Positions 8,804 through 16,781 of a stretch of 64,000 nt of DNA are shown one piece after another. The notes beneath the pieces are model-generated. The model ran no database searches, was not told the DNA's origin, and saw only the letters and a list, made by a program, of their open reading frames with translations. The stretch's first letter is position 1; every line of letters begins with the position of its first letter. The position numbers were made by a program, and so were the translations under genes. Origin of the DNA: Chryseobacterium vaccae (GTDB lineage Bacteria > Bacteroidota > Bacteroidia > Flavobacteriales > Weeksellaceae); NCBI RefSeq assembly GCF_009602705.1, contig NZ_VSWH01000001.1, positions 3,720,001-3,784,000 on the forward strand, written 5' to 3'.

Positions 8804-8811
8804 TATTTTTG
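8804..8811 (+). promoter_or_regulatory. -7 promoter box for the methyltransferase gene
   Basis: TATTTTTG matches TAnnTTTG and ends 19 bases before the GTG start at 8831, predicting a leader of only about a dozen bases. This supports the GTG as the true start, because little transcript would lie upstream of it. Confidence 0.55.
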
Positions 8812-8830
8812 CGGTATTAAAGACAACACA

Positions 8831-9601
8831 GTGAGCGAAATAACAAGAGTTCTCAAAACATTTATAGGGTATCTGAAAAGACCCGACCTTTATCCGGAGC
8901 TTGGCCGGAAAATCATTAAAAATACAGTAAACAGAAGCAATGCATTCAAGGGAAAGGAAAAAACCAATTCCTGGGCTGCTGCGAAAGCTGTTTCTCAAAA
9001 AGAAGCTGTTTTAAAGCTGTTCGGGATTGATATTGATCCCTTCCGTACCGATTACCGAGAAGCATTAGCGGCTGCAGAACATAAGGAGAGTGTGTGTCCT
9101 GTGAAAATGGGCGGTCCCGGAGCACTGGAACTGATCTATTATGCCTGTGAATTTACCAATGCTAAAAATGTGGTAGAAACAGGCGTTGCTTATGGATGGT
9201 CATCACTGGCTTCACTTTTATCGCTGGTAAAAAGAGAGGGTACATTGTACAGCTCAGATATGCCGTATCTGGCGCAGGATGGCGATCAGTATGTAGGATA
9301 TGTGGTTCCGGAGCAACTTAAAAACCACTGGAAGCTGTTTCGTTTTGCAGACAGGGAGTCACTTCCAAAAATCTTTTCCGAAAATCAGGTTTTTGATGTA
9401 CTGCATTATGATTCGGATAAAAGCTATAACGGAAGAATGTGGGCTTATGGCGAACTTTATCAGCATTTGAGAAAAGGAGGGGTATTTATCAGTGATGATA
9501 TTGGTGATAACTCTGCCTATCAGGATTTTTGTGAGAAAAATAATATAGAAACCACTGTGGTAGAATATGAAGGAAAGTATATTGGTGTTTTTATCAAATA
9601 A
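8831..9601 (+). CDS. Class I SAM-dependent methyltransferase
   Basis: A 256-residue protein with a GTG start placed just downstream of a -7 promoter box. The motif NVVETGVAYGWSSLASLLSL (about residues 113-132) matches the SAM-binding motif I (E/DxGxxxG) of class I methyltransferases. FDVLHYDSDKSYNGRMWAYG and FISDDIGDN match the acidic motifs of the Methyltransf_24-like group found in polysaccharide loci. It begins the plus-strand island that continues with acyltransferase genes, so sugar O-methylation is the likeliest role. Methylation of a non-sugar substituent cannot be excluded. Confidence 0.78.
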   Translation: MSEITRVLKTFIGYLKRPDLYPELGRKIIKNTVNRSNAFKGKEKTNSWAAAKAVSQKEAVLKLFGIDIDPFRTDYREALAAAEHKESVCPVKMGGPGALELIYYACEFTNAKNVVETGVAYGWSSLASLLSLVKREGTLYSSDMPYLAQDGDQYVGYVVPEQLKNHWKLFRFADRESLPKIFSENQVFDVLHYDSDKSYNGRMWAYGELYQHLRKGGVFISDDIGDNSAYQDFCEKNNIETTVVEYEGKYIGVFIK

Positions 9602-9663
9602 ACTTCCGGAAGGTATTTTTTATCTAACTAAAAATAGGAGAGGCTGTTGAACAGTTTTCATGA

Positions 9664-10683
9664 ATGAAGATAAGTCAGATCACTTTTACCCGGTTCCTGG
9701 CAGCTATGGCGATTGTTATTTCCCATTTCAATAAAGATATGTTTCTGTATAAGATTGATTATATTTCAAACATCTTTCTGAAAGCCAATGTAGGGGTAAG
9801 CTATTTTTTTATCCTGTCCGGATTTATTATGATCATAGCTTATCATAAGAAGGAGAAGATAGAATATATTGACTATTACAAAAACAGATTTGCCCGGATT
9901 TATCCGTTATATGTGCTTGGATTGCTGCTTTATCTGGTAACCCGGTTTTCGAAATTTAACATACCCGACAGCTTTCTGTATCTTTTTGGATTGCAGAGCT
10001 GGATTCCAGGTAAAGCAATGATTCTGAATTTCCCGGGATGGTCTATTTCTGTGGAGTTTTTATTTTATCTGCTCTTTCCTCTGCTGTATAATCACTTTTA
10101 TTCAAAAAAGAATAAAACCATTTGGGTGGCTGCCGGAGTGATCTGGATTGTAAGTCAGGTGTTTTCTCATCTTTATGAAGCTTCCCCTTCCTATAAAGGC
10201 CCTCATACCGAAAGTCATGAATTTCTGTATTATTTCCCTCTGATGCATATTAACGAATTTCTTGTAGGAAACCTTGCAGGTATTCTCTTTGTCAGGAATT
10301 TTAAACAGAAAAATTATGATATTCCGGTAATTCTGATTTTTACAGCCATTCTTCTTACTATGATTTTTGTTCCGCTTTTTTATCATAACGGATTAATGGC
10401 CCTGCTTTTCATCCCTCTTATTATTCTAATATCCGGAAACAATGGCTTTCTGACAAAGCTGTTTTCTTTAAAGCCACTGGAATATCTGGGTGAAGCAAGT
10501 TATGCCGTTTATATTACCCACATCCCGGTATTGTATATTCTGAGAGATATTCTGAGAACATATTATCTGGACAGCGATACTATATTCCTGATTTATATTC
10601 CCGTTCTTATCATAACTTCAATGTTGTTTTATCAATTTATTGAAAAACCTTTGAGAGATTATCTGAAAAGATTGGAAATCTGA
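9664..10683 (+). CDS. Acyltransferase family 3 membrane protein (OafA-like)
   Basis: A 339-residue integral membrane protein with about ten hydrophobic segments. The N-terminus ITFTRFLAAMAIVISHFN contains the conserved Arg and His of acyltransferase 3 (OafA/NodX). The loop segment FPGWSISVEFLFYLLFPLL is also a family hallmark. These enzymes transfer acetyl or other acyl groups to extracytoplasmic sugars of O-antigens or exopolysaccharides. It lies 62 bases after the methyltransferase and probably shares its transcript. The start is ATG 9664; an ATG at 9660 is followed at once by a stop in its frame. Confidence 0.9.
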   Translation: MKISQITFTRFLAAMAIVISHFNKDMFLYKIDYISNIFLKANVGVSYFFILSGFIMIIAYHKKEKIEYIDYYKNRFARIYPLYVLGLLLYLVTRFSKFNIPDSFLYLFGLQSWIPGKAMILNFPGWSISVEFLFYLLFPLLYNHFYSKKNKTIWVAAGVIWIVSQVFSHLYEASPSYKGPHTESHEFLYYFPLMHINEFLVGNLAGILFVRNFKQKNYDIPVILIFTAILLTMIFVPLFYHNGLMALLFIPLIILISGNNGFLTKLFSLKPLEYLGEASYAVYITHIPVLYILRDILRTYYLDSDTIFLIYIPVLIITSMLFYQFIEKPLRDYLKRLEI

Positions 10684-10705
10684 ACGATATCTTTATAAAA
10701 AAACA

Positions 10706-10713
10706 TATTTTTG
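10706..10713 (+). promoter_or_regulatory. -7 promoter box upstream of the MBOAT operon
   Basis: TATTTTTG is an exact TAnnTTTG match between the acyltransferase 3 gene and the MBOAT gene. It lies 23 bases before a possible GTG start of a very small frame at 10736 and about 150 bases before the MBOAT start. Confidence 0.45.
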
Positions 10714-10735
10714 TGTAAACCGAAAAAAAATTACA

Positions 10736-10849
10736 GTGATTGAAATAGCCCATATTCCCTCAAAAAATAATAGAAATCTTAGAAATAATCCCATAGGCAG
10801 AAGCTTTAGCGTTTCAGAAGAGGAAAAAGTATGCATCCATAACTTCTAA
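10736..10849 (+). CDS. Possible small protein of 37 residues (unrecognised)
   Basis: A short open frame starts with GTG and encodes 37 residues beginning MIEIAHIPSKNNRN, polar and basic, with an acidic segment SEEEK near the end. It has a good -7 promoter box 23 bases upstream and ends 9 bases before the MBOAT start codon. It may be a genuine leader peptide or small protein, or simply the untranslated leader of the MBOAT operon. I do not recognise a family. Only its position relative to the promoter and the next gene argues for it. Confidence 0.25.
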   Translation: MIEIAHIPSKNNRNLRNNPIGRSFSVSEEEKVCIHNF

Positions 10850-10858
10850 ATACGCCAT

Positions 10859-12292
10859 ATGTTATTCAATTCAATAGGATTTCTGATCTTTTTGCCCATC
10901 GTATTTTGTCTTTACTGGTTTGTTTTCAATAAGAAATTTCAGCATCAGAACAGACTTCTGCTTCTCGCGAGTTTTTATTTTTATGCTTGCTGGGACTGGA
11001 GATTTCTTTTCTTATTGATGTTTTCAATAGGTCTGGATTATGTATCCGGAATTAAAATAGAGAACAGCAAAAATAATAGAGAAGCCAAGTTCTGGCTTAC
11101 CTTAAGTATTGTGATCAATCTCGGGTTTTTGGGTTTTTTCAAATATTATAACTTCTTTGTTGAAAGCTTTGCTGATCTTTTAAGCAGCTTTGGATTCACT
11201 GTGAATGTCTGGCTTATCAATATCATACTTCCGGTAGGAATTTCTTTTTATACTTTCCATGGGCTTTCCTATGTCATAGATGTTTATAAAAAAAGAATAA
11301 AAGCGGAGCGGAACTTTACAGATTATGCTGTTTTTGTCAGCTATTTCCCCCTTCTTGTTGCGGGGCCTATAGAAAGGGCAACGCATCTTCTTCCCCAAAT
11401 TCAAAGAAAAAGAGTTTTCAATTATGAACAGGCAGTAGACGGAATGCGCCAGATTCTTTGGGGATTTTTCAAGAAAATGGTTATTGCAGATAATTGTGCG
11501 CCTCTGGTTAATGAGATTTTCAATAATTATCAGACGGAAACTCCCGTGAATCTTGCCATAGGAGCTGTATTATTTGCCTTCCAGATTTATGGAGACTTTT
11601 CGGGATACTCTGATATTGCATTAGGGGTTTCAAGATTATTTGGTATCGAATTACTTAAAAACTTTTCATTTCCCTACTTTTCAAGAGATATTGCAGAATT
11701 CTGGAGAAGGTGGCATATTTCGCTTTCTTCTTGGTTCAGGGATTATCTTTATATTCCTTTAGGAGGAAGTAAAGGAGGGCTGCCTATGAAGATCAGAAAT
11801 ACATTTATTATTTTCCTGGTCTCAGGATTCTGGCATGGAGCTAACTGGACTTTTATTATATGGGGAGGGCTCAATGCGCTATATTTTATGCCTTTACTGA
11901 TCATGAATAAAAACCGTCAGAATCTTGAGGTAGCGGCCCAGGGAAGACTTTTGCCATCTGTAAAAGAAATTTTTCAGATCTTAATTACGTTTTCAGTCAC
12001 TTGTATTGCGTGGATATTTTTCAGGGCAGAATCTGTTTCTCAGGCTTATCATTATATTTTAAGAATATGCAGTGTTGAGCTTTATTCTGTGCCCCATAAT
12101 TTGCCTGTGAAAGTATTTGGATTGATCGGCTTTATGATGATTGTGGAATGGATCAACAGAGAGCAGTTTCATGGGCTGGAGATCAAAAGATATATGCCTT
12201 GGGTGAGGCGGATTTTTTATCTTGCAGTTATTTATATTATTCTTCGTTACGCCAACTTCGGGAATAATGAATTCATTTATTTTCAGTTTTAG
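10859..12292 (+). CDS. MBOAT-family O-acyltransferase (AlgI-like)
   Basis: A 477-residue multi-spanning membrane protein. It carries the AlgI/DltB hallmarks: DFSGYSDIALGVSRLFGIEL, AEFWRRWHISLSSWFRDYLY followed by IPLGG, and the active-site His in GFWHGANWTFIIWGG. In AlgI systems the MBOAT protein passes an acyl group across the inner membrane to a periplasmic SGNH partner that acylates the polysaccharide. The next gene encodes a plausible partner of that kind, starting one base after this stop. The length matches the family. Confidence 0.92.
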   Translation: MLFNSIGFLIFLPIVFCLYWFVFNKKFQHQNRLLLLASFYFYACWDWRFLFLLMFSIGLDYVSGIKIENSKNNREAKFWLTLSIVINLGFLGFFKYYNFFVESFADLLSSFGFTVNVWLINIILPVGISFYTFHGLSYVIDVYKKRIKAERNFTDYAVFVSYFPLLVAGPIERATHLLPQIQRKRVFNYEQAVDGMRQILWGFFKKMVIADNCAPLVNEIFNNYQTETPVNLAIGAVLFAFQIYGDFSGYSDIALGVSRLFGIELLKNFSFPYFSRDIAEFWRRWHISLSSWFRDYLYIPLGGSKGGLPMKIRNTFIIFLVSGFWHGANWTFIIWGGLNALYFMPLLIMNKNRQNLEVAAQGRLLPSVKEIFQILITFSVTCIAWIFFRAESVSQAYHYILRICSVELYSVPHNLPVKVFGLIGFMMIVEWINREQFHGLEIKRYMPWVRRIFYLAVIYIILRYANFGNNEFIYFQF

Positions 12293-12293
12293 C

Positions 12294-13211
12294 ATGAAGA
12301 AGTTTTTATTTAAAATAGCACCTTATTTTGCTGTTGTACTTATTGTATTTGCAGTACTTGGATCTTATGCAGATGGAAATACGGATGATGATTATATGCA
12401 CTTCGCAGTTGAAAAACCACAGAATATCATTTTGGGGGATTCCAGAGGAGCACAAGGAATTGTTCCATCGGTTTTGAAAGAAAAACTAGCTGTTCCTTTT
12501 GACAATTTTTCCCTTAATATTGTCTATTCACCATACGGCCAGATTTATTTAAAAGCCTTAAAAAGAAAACTTAATCCTGCTACGAAGAACGGAATTTTTA
12601 TTCTTACCGTAAACCCGTGGAATCTTTCCCTGAATCATATTGTTAAGAAAAAAGAAGATTTTCCTGAAGAAAAATCGCCACTTAAGAATATGTATTTTTA
12701 TGATATGTCGCCCAATTATGAATACCTGTTGAGAAATTATACCAAAAGCTGGTTTAAAATTTATACAGACCGTGAAGAGGCTGGCAGATCCAATACTTTC
12801 CTGCATAAGGACGGCTGGATGGAAGTAGATGTTAATATGAACAAAGATTCTGTAGCCGCACGAACAGCGTTGAAAACAAAGGAATACAGGGATATGATGG
12901 AGAATTATAATCTTTCGGATGAACGGTTAAAGGCTTTGAATGATATCATCAATTACCTTAAAGACAAAGGAACAGTTTATCTGGTACGTATTCCTACCTC
13001 TAAAAATATTACGGAGATAGAAAATGAAAAGTTCCCGGAATTTAATGATGTTATGAAAGAGATTTCACAGAAACATCATTTGAAATATTATAATTTTGCG
13101 GGTCAGTATAATGAGTTCCAATATACAGACGGAAACCATATGTACCGGGATTCCGGTAAAAATCTTAGTGCCCGTATTGGAGATTCTATCCGGTCAGACC
13201 GTAAAAATTAA
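12294..13211 (+). CDS. SGNH-hydrolase-like membrane-anchored protein, putative MBOAT partner
   Basis: A 305-residue protein from ATG 12294 (MKKFLFKIAPYFAVVLIVFA), one base after the MBOAT stop; a longer frame upstream would overlap the MBOAT gene by about 70 bases. One N-terminal membrane segment (about residues 8-25) precedes a periplasmic domain. IILGDSRGAQGI resembles SGNH block I with the nucleophile serine, and YTDGNHMYRDSG near the end supplies a block-V-like Asp-x-x-His. This layout parallels AlgJ/AlgX- and DltD-type partners of MBOAT proteins, so it probably completes acyl transfer to the polysaccharide. The family assignment is by motif and context. Confidence 0.7.
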   Translation: MKKFLFKIAPYFAVVLIVFAVLGSYADGNTDDDYMHFAVEKPQNIILGDSRGAQGIVPSVLKEKLAVPFDNFSLNIVYSPYGQIYLKALKRKLNPATKNGIFILTVNPWNLSLNHIVKKKEDFPEEKSPLKNMYFYDMSPNYEYLLRNYTKSWFKIYTDREEAGRSNTFLHKDGWMEVDVNMNKDSVAARTALKTKEYRDMMENYNLSDERLKALNDIINYLKDKGTVYLVRIPTSKNITEIENEKFPEFNDVMKEISQKHHLKYYNFAGQYNEFQYTDGNHMYRDSGKNLSARIGDSIRSDRKN

Positions 13212-14149
13212 AGCAGATATTTTCTGAAATTAATATTATACAGCCCGGAACGAATACTTGGATAATCTGTAATAAGATATTGTAAGATCATTCCCCACTT
13301 TTTGAAAACAGGTGCATCTGCGATCTGAAAACTCCGGTGCATTCTTCTGATATGAAGTTTTACAGGAGCGGGAATATTATCCTCAGCTGAGGCCCAGTCA
13401 TTAACTTCTTTCCACAGCAATACTTTGGTTTTGGCGGGTTTTACTGCTTTCGCTTCCACTTTTGTGATCCTGTTATCTTCATGAACTCCTCTTATCGCCA
13501 CCGCTTTATCTAAAATACCTGGATAAAGATCAAGGTAAAAAGACAGACGGAACAAAAATTCCGAATCCTGGTGAAGTCTTAAAGTGGTTTTGAACAGCGG
13601 ATTCATTTTTTTCATTAACGACTCTTTTCGGATAGTCAATGTATCAATACTGAATAAACCAAAACTCCCACGCATATGAAGCTGGCCCGGGAAAACATCT
13701 TTCGGATTGTGCTTTTCATAAACAGTTGTTAATTTATCCTTATACAGATTGTAATACTGTTCTTTTGCTTTTTCAGAATAATACTGTACACCAAGAGCGC
13801 CGTAAACTCCTTCTACTTCGGAATTTTTAAAAAGTTCTTTTTCAGCTTCGAATCGGTTAGAAAGATAATAATCATCGGCATCCAAAAATGCAATAAAGTC
13901 TCCGGTGGACTTCTCTATACCCAGATTTCTGCTGGGGCCGGCTCCGTGGTTACCCTTATCCGGATGCTGGAATAATTTTACTTTCTCATATTTATCGGCA
14001 AGCTGTATACATATCGGAAGCACATTGTCGGGAGATTTATCCTCAACAAGAATAATCTCATGTACTTCATCAAGCGGAAGTACAGATTCTACGGCTTGGG
14101 TTATAAACCTTTCCGCATTGTAAACAGGGATAATGACCGAGATTTTCAT
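13208..14149 (-). CDS. Glycosyltransferase family 2 (paralogue A of a tandem set)
   Basis: A 313-residue GT-A enzyme. It starts MKISVIIPVYNAERFITQAV; the donor/metal site is AFLDADDYYLSNRFEAEKE, and an NHGAGPSRNLG segment precedes it. It is strikingly similar to the GT2 at 14463-15407, including the sequences KKMNPLFK/KKMDTLFK and LDLYPGILDKAVA. It also shares the N-terminal half with the GT2 genes at 15848 and 16782. A -7 box at 14171-14178 lies just upstream. Its stop overlaps the opposing SGNH gene by 4 bases. Paralogues may add different sugars or extend the same linkage. Confidence 0.88.
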   Translation of the reverse strand: MKISVIIPVYNAERFITQAVESVLPLDEVHEIILVEDKSPDNVLPICIQLADKYEKVKLFQHPDKGNHGAGPSRNLGIEKSTGDFIAFLDADDYYLSNRFEAEKELFKNSEVEGVYGALGVQYYSEKAKEQYYNLYKDKLTTVYEKHNPKDVFPGQLHMRGSFGLFSIDTLTIRKESLMKKMNPLFKTTLRLHQDSEFLFRLSFYLDLYPGILDKAVAIRGVHEDNRITKVEAKAVKPAKTKVLLWKEVNDWASAEDNIPAPVKLHIRRMHRSFQIADAPVFKKWGMILQYLITDYPSIRSGLYNINFRKYLL

Positions 14150-14170
14150 TTTGTGTTAGTTTTCCAACAG

Positions 14171-14178
14171 CAAATATA
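14171..14178 (-). promoter_or_regulatory. -7 promoter box for GT2 paralogue A
   Basis: The minus strand reads TATATTTG, an exact TAnnTTTG match, 21 bases before the start codon at 14149. It implies that this gene is transcribed separately from the paralogue upstream, from which it is split by the repeat element at 14246-14451. Confidence 0.5.
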
Positions 14179-14245
14179 ATAAAGTAGAGAAGATTATATA
14201 GGGTCTTTATTTTATATTTTGCTATAGAATACTATTTAACCTGAA

Positions 14246-14451
14246 TTAGGGTTAAGGAGTTTAAATATAAAAGGTTGGAAGATGGAAGAAGGAGGCTGGA
14301 AATTACTTTTAGCTATAGATACTGAAAGCCTCTATAAAATCAGATTAGCTAAAAAAGATGACAATTCATTATTGATGACCTTCAGAACCTCCCTCTTTCG
14401 TCTCCCAGCTTCCAAGCTCTATAAATCAAAAATTCTTATCCCGAACCCTGA
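14246..14451. repeat. MITE-like imperfect palindromic element in the intergenic region
   Basis: The 313-base space between two paralogous GT2 genes is almost filled by a nested imperfect inverted repeat of about 205 bases. The outer arms are AGGGTT (14248-14253) and AACCCT (14444-14449). Inner arms begin TTGGAAGATGGAAGA (14275-14289) and end TCTCCCAGCTTCCAA (14401-14415), complementary with a few mismatches. A further pair, TTTTAGCTA near 14307 and TAGCTAAAA near 14345, lies inside. No convincing open frame is present. This is the form of a non-autonomous palindromic repeat; copy number elsewhere in the genome is not visible here. Confidence 0.5.
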
Positions 14452-14462
14452 GGTTATTTATA

Positions 14463-15407
14463 TTATGAAAATAGAGAATGTTTGAAGTTGATGTTGTATA
14501 ATCCGGATTGTATACTCCTGAAATCTGTAAACAGGTATTTTATAACCATTCCCCACTTGTGCGTTCTGGGAGCGTTGGCAATTTTAAAACTCCGCTGCAT
14601 TCTTTTAATGTGAAGTTTTACATGGTCAGGAATGGTATCTTCACTTTGAGACCACCGGCTCACCTCATTCCAAAGAAGTGCTCTTGAAATGGCCGGATCT
14701 ATTATGCCAGTATCCACTTTAGTGATTCTGTTATCTTCATGTACTCCTCTCATGGCAACAGCCTTATCCAGAATACCGGGATAAAGGTCAAGATAGTAGG
14801 ATAATCTAAAGAGGAATTCAGTATCTTCGTGAAGCCTTAGGACTGGTTTAAAGAGCGTATCCATTTTTTTCATTAAAGAGTCCCGCCGAATGGTAAGAGT
14901 ATCTATGCTGAAAAGCCCAAAACTGCCCAGCATATGGATCTGGCCCAGAAAAACTTCATCAGGACTGTGTTTTTTATAAACTGTAGTCAGTCTGTCTCTG
15001 AATAGCTGATAATATTGTTCTTTTGCCTTTTCTGAGTAGTAATGTACACCAAGAGCTCCATAAACCCCTTCTACTTTAGGATCTGTGAAAAGTTCTTTTT
15101 CTGCATCAAATCTGTTGGGAAGGTAGTAATCATCAGCGTCCAGAAAAGCAATGAAATCCCCTGTTGCTTTTGTCATTCCTAGGTTTCTGCTGGGGCCGGC
15201 ACCATGATTTTTCTGATCAGGATGTTGGTAAAGCTTTACTCTGTTATATTTTTTTTCAAGTTCGCGGCATATTTCCAGTGCATTATCCGGAGATTGGTCT
15301 TCAACCAGAATGATTTCATATACTTCCTCGAACTGCAGAGCCGATTCAACGGCATAAGCCACAAATTTTTCTGCATTATAAACGGGAATGATTACTGAGA
15401 TCTTCAT
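14463..15407 (-). CDS. Glycosyltransferase family 2 (paralogue B)
   Basis: A 314-residue GT-A protein, MKISVIIPVYNAEKFVAYAV at the N-terminus and AFLDADDYYLPNRFDAEKE at the donor site. Against paralogue A the similarity runs the whole length, for example GVYGALGVHYYSEKAKEQYY and MLGSFGLFSIDTLTIRR. This marks a fairly recent duplication. It ends about 10 bases from the edge of the palindromic element. No clear promoter box was found directly upstream, though a 440-base gap with a possible tiny gene precedes it. Sugar specificity is unknown. Confidence 0.88.
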   Translation of the reverse strand: MKISVIIPVYNAEKFVAYAVESALQFEEVYEIILVEDQSPDNALEICRELEKKYNRVKLYQHPDQKNHGAGPSRNLGMTKATGDFIAFLDADDYYLPNRFDAEKELFTDPKVEGVYGALGVHYYSEKAKEQYYQLFRDRLTTVYKKHSPDEVFLGQIHMLGSFGLFSIDTLTIRRDSLMKKMDTLFKPVLRLHEDTEFLFRLSYYLDLYPGILDKAVAMRGVHEDNRITKVDTGIIDPAISRALLWNEVSRWSQSEDTIPDHVKLHIKRMQRSFKIANAPRTHKWGMVIKYLFTDFRSIQSGLYNINFKHSLFS

Positions 15408-15460
15408 TTACTCTTGTGGAAATTTGAATGATTTGTGTTTATTTTTCTTATTGGCGGGTA

Positions 15461-15547
15461 TTAGATTCTTTGATGAATAAAAGAGATGTTTTTACAAAAT
15501 AATATAAATAATACCGCAACTGCAACCAGAATAAGTATTTTTAACAT
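15461..15547 (-). CDS. Possible 28-residue single-span membrane protein
   Basis: An ATG-initiated frame on the minus strand encodes 28 residues: a short basic start (MLK), about 15 hydrophobic residues including LILVAVAVLFILF, then CKN and a polar tail ending HQRI. This is the composition of a single transmembrane helix with a short flanking tail, seen in many bacterial microproteins. It is too short for ordinary gene callers. No clear promoter or ribosome-binding site supports it, and function is unknown. Conservation of the frame in relatives would decide whether it is real. Confidence 0.4.
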   Translation of the reverse strand: MLKILILVAVAVLFILFCKNISFIHQRI

Positions 15548-15739
15548 ATGATGCTGGTAATTCTTTTTTTTTCTTCCTTAAAAATAATTAAAAATATTCT
15601 TAAAATTCTCTATTTAATGAAATATTATTTTAACTTTTATGAAATGCTTTAGAATGAAGTCATCTTGATCTTGACTGCTATAGTAGCTTAATACTGTTTT
15701 TTACCAATTATTCAAAATTAGATTATTTATTTTAGAGAT

Positions 15740-15763
15740 AAAATAATGGATATCCATCATTTT
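15740..15763. promoter_or_regulatory. 24-base near-perfect palindrome, possible operator
   Basis: The core ATGGATATCCAT (15746-15757) is a perfect palindrome. It extends to 12-base arms on each side with a single mismatched pair (15745/15758). It lies in a non-coding gap upstream, in the minus-strand sense, of the possible small gene and GT2 paralogue B. Binding by a dimeric regulator is possible, but nothing identifies the protein. Confidence 0.3.
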
Positions 15764-15847
15764 ACAGAGTGAGAAATAGTGATGCATCTTTAATAAACAT
15801 GAGGTTTATAACCATTATCTTCATTGAAAACTGCTGGGAGCCATAGA

Positions 15848-16780
15848 TCAATGGGTATATGTAAATCTGTATTTCGTTTTCAATATTCTTGGATCTTTAA
15901 GAATGGCCATAAAAACACCGGAAATCTTAGATAGTCCTTTTTTTTCTGATAACTCAAACGCTTTTTTCTGGAGTTCAATATGCCGGGCCGCATCTTTATC
16001 CGGCCGCACAGCTTCAGACCATTGAAAAAGGGAGTTCCAGAAAAGAAACTGCCTCTGGTTATACTGAGGAGAATATTTTACAATTTTGGTGATTCTGTTA
16101 TCATCATGCATTCCCCTGATGGCTACGGGCTGATCAATAGTTCCGGATTTCAGATGACAATGATAAGCCAGCTTAATAATAAAATCTGAATCCTGATGCA
16201 GACGCAGACTTTCATTGAAACGCAGGTTCTTAGATTCAATAGAAGATCTTTTTACAGTAAGAGCATCCAATGTGAAAAATGAGCCGAATTTTCTTGGGGT
16301 AAGCCCTAAAAGACCTCTGAAGACCTCCTTCTCCTCTGCTTGGTAATTAACCGTCAAAAGATACTGATCATTAATATTGGATAAGCATTCTTCTTTCCCT
16401 TTTTCCGTGAGATATTCTGTTCCTATGGCATTGAAAACGCCTTCAATTTCAGGATCTTTAAAAATTTCTTTTTCTGCGTCAAAACGATTGGGAAGGAAAT
16501 AGTCATCAGCATCCAGAAATGCAATAAAATCAGAAGAAGCCTTTTTCATTCCCAGATTCCTGCTGGCTCCGGCTCCATGGTTTCTTTGATCAGGATGCTG
16601 GTAAAGCTTTACTCTTTCATATTTCCCGGCAAGTTCCCTGCATACGAGCAGTGCGTTATCCGGAGACCGGTCTTCCACAAGAATAACTTCCTGTACCTCA
16701 TCGAACTGCAGTGCTGATTCTACAGCCTTGGAAACATATTTTTCGGCATTGTATACAGGAATGATTACTGATATTTTCAT
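15848..16780 (-). CDS. Glycosyltransferase family 2 (paralogue C)
   Basis: A 310-residue GT-A enzyme starting MKISVIIPVYNAEKYVSKAV, with AFLDADDYFLPNRFDAEKE at the donor site. The first 125 residues are very close to paralogues A and B. The second half instead matches paralogue D (for example IGTEYLTEKGKEE and AYHCHLKSGTIDQPVAIRGM). The set therefore falls into two pairs, A/B and C/D. It starts 1 base after the stop of paralogue D and belongs to the same transcript. The divergent C-terminal halves suggest different acceptors. Confidence 0.88.
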   Translation of the reverse strand: MKISVIIPVYNAEKYVSKAVESALQFDEVQEVILVEDRSPDNALLVCRELAGKYERVKLYQHPDQRNHGAGASRNLGMKKASSDFIAFLDADDYFLPNRFDAEKEIFKDPEIEGVFNAIGTEYLTEKGKEECLSNINDQYLLTVNYQAEEKEVFRGLLGLTPRKFGSFFTLDALTVKRSSIESKNLRFNESLRLHQDSDFIIKLAYHCHLKSGTIDQPVAIRGMHDDNRITKIVKYSPQYNQRQFLFWNSLFQWSEAVRPDKDAARHIELQKKAFELSEKKGLSKISGVFMAILKDPRILKTKYRFTYTH

Positions 16781-16781
16781 T

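Larger units (their letters stand above)
15408..15847. other. 440-base AT-rich gap between GT2 paralogues
   Basis: This gap separates two GT2 genes on the minus strand. It holds a possible 28-residue membrane-protein frame (15461-15547) and a near-perfect 24-base palindrome (15740-15763). The rest is very AT-rich, with no recognisable domain fragments, RNA gene or clear -7 box. Confidence 0.5.

Noticed and set aside
9603..9612. Palindrome CTTCCGGAAG after the methyltransferase
   Set aside because: It has 5-base arms with no loop, and the T run does not follow directly. This is not enough for a terminator or operator call.
14282..14485. Plus-strand open frame of 67 codons in the palindromic element
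   Set aside because: It lies within the inverted repeat and overlaps the end of the GT2 gene. It has no promoter box or recognisable domain.
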